Below are positions 7,293 to 9,007 of a DNA stretch of 9,007 bases, piece by piece. The stretch comes from Acidobacteriota bacterium (GTDB lineage: Bacteria > Acidobacteriota > UBA6911). The DNA is taken from contig JAIRVC010000386.1 of assembly GCA_031254095.1 (NCBI GenBank), positions 1 to 9,007 on the forward strand. Reading direction: 5' to 3'. How positions within the stretch are numbered: position 1 is the first letter of the stretch; every line of letters starts with the position of its first letter. The notes under the pieces are model-generated. The model saw nothing but the letters and a program-made list of their open reading frames with translations, did not search any database and was not told the origin of the DNA. A program made the position numbers and the translations under genes.

Positions 7293-7321
7293 TTATCAGC
7301 CTCTTAAATTACAAAAGATTA

Positions 7322-7351
7322 AGTATAGCGGTTTCCATCGTCTGCCGCCAG
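7322..7351 (-). promoter_or_regulatory. Possible promoter of the rpmE operon
   Basis: On the minus strand TATACT (7327 to 7322) matches five of six -10 bases and lies 29 bases before the rpmE ATG. The -35 region is weak: CTGGCG at an 18-base spacing matches three of six bases. The position between a terminator and the first gene of the block supports a promoter somewhere here. The exact box is uncertain. Confidence 0.4.
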
Positions 7352-7360
7352 AGAATTCCC

Positions 7361-7400
7361 AAAAAAGAAAGAGGCCGGGAATTATTCAACCCCCGGCCTC
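7361..7400 (-). terminator. Rho-independent terminator of the oxidoreductase gene
   Basis: GAGGCCGGG at 7371-7379 and CCCGGCCTC at 7392-7400 form a perfect nine-base, GC-rich stem with a 12-base loop. Reading the minus strand, the stem is followed by TTTCTTTTTT (7370 to 7361), the expected U-tract. It lies about 50 bases after the stop of the oxidoreductase gene and before the rpmE promoter region, so it separates that gene from the ribosomal block. Confidence 0.88.
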
Positions 7401-7412
7401 CTGATTTGACCA

Positions 7413-7442
7413 GGGAAACACAGACAATTAATCAGTGTTCCC
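7413..7442 (-). other. Second hairpin right after the oxidoreductase stop
   Basis: GGGAA-A-CAC at 7413-7421 pairs with GTG-TTCCC at 7435-7442 as an eight-base stem with a single bulged A and a 13-base loop. It starts eight bases past the TAG on the minus strand. No U-tract follows, so it is not a terminator by itself; it may protect the 3' end of the transcript or assist the terminator downstream. Confidence 0.5.
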
Positions 7443-7450
7443 CTAAAAAA

Positions 7451-9007
7451 CTATCCGAGCTTGCCCTTTGACTGAAGCACGTCGGCGACGTTTTTCATGC
7501 CCATCTTTTCAAGCGTCGCTCGCGTGGGGTAGCTGTTGTCAGGGTTCCAGCCTTCAAATTTGTAGAAGCGTGTTTTGAAGTCTTCAAACTTGGCCCGGTC
7601 GTGCTGCCGTCCCTTCCCCTGGTCGTAAACCCACTGACCTTGTTCATTGACCATCGGCTGTATGCTTCCGCCTGAAGGCCGGTCGTAGATGTAATCCGGG
7701 AAAACCTCCATTGCTTTGGTGCGTCCCTGGAGGTTCCAGATGGCGCGGTCGAGCGTGAAAATCTTATGCCCGGTTTCCATGCAGTCGGCAAAAGTTTTGT
7801 TCTGTCCCGTAATCGCGTTCCAGAACCTGGGTTCGGCGTTCGGAGTCGCGCCCCGGCGATCGGCGGTGTTGTTGGTGATGCACTGCGGCCAGCGCCAGCC
7901 GCAGAAGCCCATCCCGTGCCAGAACTTTTCATAATGCTTGGTCCAGGCGGTCAGCCTGATTTTGGAGTCGGAGTAGATTCCGGTCGCGTCACTGAGGCCG
8001 TAGTCCACAAGGTAACGGTCGTCCTGGTACGGAATCATCGCTTCCGCGTAAAGCTTTGACGCCTCCTCGGCGGTCAGATACGGGTTGCGTTCCTGCGCCA
8101 TCCAGTGCAACGGATAGTTGGACATCTGATGCAGCATCAGGTCGCGTTCGCCGAACAGTGAGCCGTAGCCCCATTCCAGCTGGGTCATGGTGTCGTAGTG
8201 CTCCTGCGTGCCCCAGTAAGTGAGGCGCACCCTGCCGCCATGAACGTCTTCCTTGTACCGGCCAAGCTTTTCCGCCATGCGGGCCGGGCCTTCCGCAGCC
8301 AGTTCGCCAAGTTCTCCCTCGCGCGTCGAGATAATCCGGTAGAGCGCTTCGTAATAGGCATAGGTATTTGACGGAGGCAATTCGGCCTTGACGAGTCCCT
8401 CGCGCAATACAGTGTCGACGTAGCTTCTGACAGCCATAAGCGGCCAGTGACCGAGACCGTAACGATGCATAAGATCATTGCCCTGGCGGGTCAGTTTTGA
8501 ACTCATGGCCGCAGGCATGGCATTCGGATTGGGCTTGGCGCCAGGTTTGGCGCCGAACATTCCGCCGCCGCCGATACGGGCAAACATGCTGCCGGCGCAG
8601 ACGGACTCGTTGCTGTCCGCCGTCGCGAGCCTCTGGCGGCAGCCGCGCGGACAGGCCGCGCAGGCCGCGGCGCGCGCCGGAATGCGGTCGCCATTGGATA
8701 CGTTGCCGCCGCTGGGAGCGCCTTTAATCAGGCTATAACCGCTTGAAAACATTTCGGCGTCGCGTGGATTGTCAACATCCCACTGGAACTGACGGAACCA
8801 GACGCGGGCGTCCATAAGCGCCTGCGGGTCGGCGATCGGCGCGCCGCCTGTGCCGATAACGCTGATCGCCTTCAGGTTCTTCGAGCCGAATACGCCACCG
8901 TATCCGCACATGGCGGCTTGTGAACCCGGGCCGTGTAAAAGCGCGGCATAGCGAACCTTTCGCTCGCCCGCAGGGCCGCAGGCGACGACTGCCGGAATTT
9001 GCGTGGT
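7451..9007 (-). CDS. Aldehyde:ferredoxin oxidoreductase family protein (YdhV-like), 5'-truncated
   Basis: The frame is open to the right edge, so the N-terminus, probably well over 100 residues, is missing; 518 residues are visible. Members bind a tungsten or molybdenum bis-pterin cofactor and one [4Fe-4S] cluster and oxidise or reduce aldehydes or other, often unknown, substrates. Visible residues 8-17 and 37-47 carry the family pattern (VACGPAGERK, then GGVFGSKNLKA). The cluster motif CxxCxxxC is at 116, 119 and 123 (ACAACPRGCRQ), and the likely fourth ligand is C369 in GFCGWRWPQ. The C-terminus (FWNAITGQ, KIFTLDRAIWN, FEGWNPDNSYPTRATLEKMG) resembles, from memory, E. coli YdhV more than the archaeal aldehyde enzymes. 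A Gly/Ala/Pro-rich stretch at about 146-168 looks low in complexity. The substrate cannot be stated. The gene ends in TAG, followed by two hairpins. Internal ATGs such as 8911 are not the start. Confidence 0.88.
   Translation of the reverse strand, partial: TTQIPAVVACGPAGERKVRYAALLHGPGSQAAMCGYGGVFGSKNLKAISVIGTGGAPIADPQALMDARVWFRQFQWDVDNPRDAEMFSSGYSLIKGAPSGGNVSNGDRIPARAAACAACPRGCRQRLATADSNESVCAGSMFARIGGGGMFGAKPGAKPNPNAMPAAMSSKLTRQGNDLMHRYGLGHWPLMAVRSYVDTVLREGLVKAELPPSNTYAYYEALYRIISTREGELGELAAEGPARMAEKLGRYKEDVHGGRVRLTYWGTQEHYDTMTQLEWGYGSLFGERDLMLHQMSNYPLHWMAQERNPYLTAEEASKLYAEAMIPYQDDRYLVDYGLSDATGIYSDSKIRLTAWTKHYEKFWHGMGFCGWRWPQCITNNTADRRGATPNAEPRFWNAITGQNKTFADCMETGHKIFTLDRAIWNLQGRTKAMEVFPDYIYDRPSGGSIQPMVNEQGQWVYDQGKGRQHDRAKFEDFKTRFYKFEGWNPDNSYPTRATLEKMGMKNVADVLQSKGKLG

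Noticed and set aside
8185..8911. Internal ATG at 8911 as the true start of the oxidoreductase, and open frames opposite to it
   Set aside because: The frame stays open to the window edge and the 32 codons before 8911 match the family, so the gene is truncated. The opposite-strand frames lack recognisable domains and arise from GC-rich codon bias.

Overview
The window is bacterial chromosome with nine protein genes, eight of them on the minus strand. Most of it is a conserved housekeeping block. Read in the direction of transcription the block runs rpmE (ribosomal protein L31), a DUF1385 membrane protein, prfA (release factor RF1), a secreted VWFA-related protein, prmC (RF1/RF2 glutamine methyltransferase), murA (first step of peptidoglycan synthesis) and a HIT-family nucleotide hydrolase. 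The genes are closely packed: an 8-base overlap, a direct abutment, and gaps of 27 to 81 bases. They probably form one transcription unit with a promoter just upstream of rpmE. The VWFA-related protein between prfA and prmC looks like the family that is expanded in Acidobacteriota. Together with the gene order and a moderately GC-rich composition this makes an acidobacterial or similar environmental bacterium plausible, but not proven. The partial tungsten-enzyme gene at the right edge fits an anaerobic or facultative lifestyle.

Layout. 1-150: AT-rich leader with three copies of an 11-base motif in alternating orientation, a palindrome and a likely promoter. 151-1389 (+): AAA ATPase with a DUF4143 domain, visibly more AT-rich than the block it faces and probably acquired. 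1390-1414: short convergent gap without a convincing terminator. 1415-7292 (-): the seven-gene block. 7293-7450: rpmE promoter region plus a strong terminator for the gene upstream. 7451-9007 (-): aldehyde:ferredoxin oxidoreductase family protein of the YdhV-like type, cut by the right edge so that its N-terminal part is missing. No stretch longer than 300 bases lacks a gene, and I see no RNA genes, CRISPR arrays or insertion sequences.

How the genes fit together. RF1 reads UAA and UAG stop codons, and PrmC methylates the glutamine of its GGQ motif, so prfA and prmC are functional partners here separated by an unrelated-looking secreted protein. prfA, the VWFA gene and prmC share one reading frame, interrupted only by two UAG codons, the stop codon that RF1 alone reads. 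prmC begins immediately after the second UAG and has no visible ribosome binding site, which suggests translational coupling. I did not find a clearly new multi-gene system. The UAG arrangement and the repeat cluster at the left edge are the observations most worth following.
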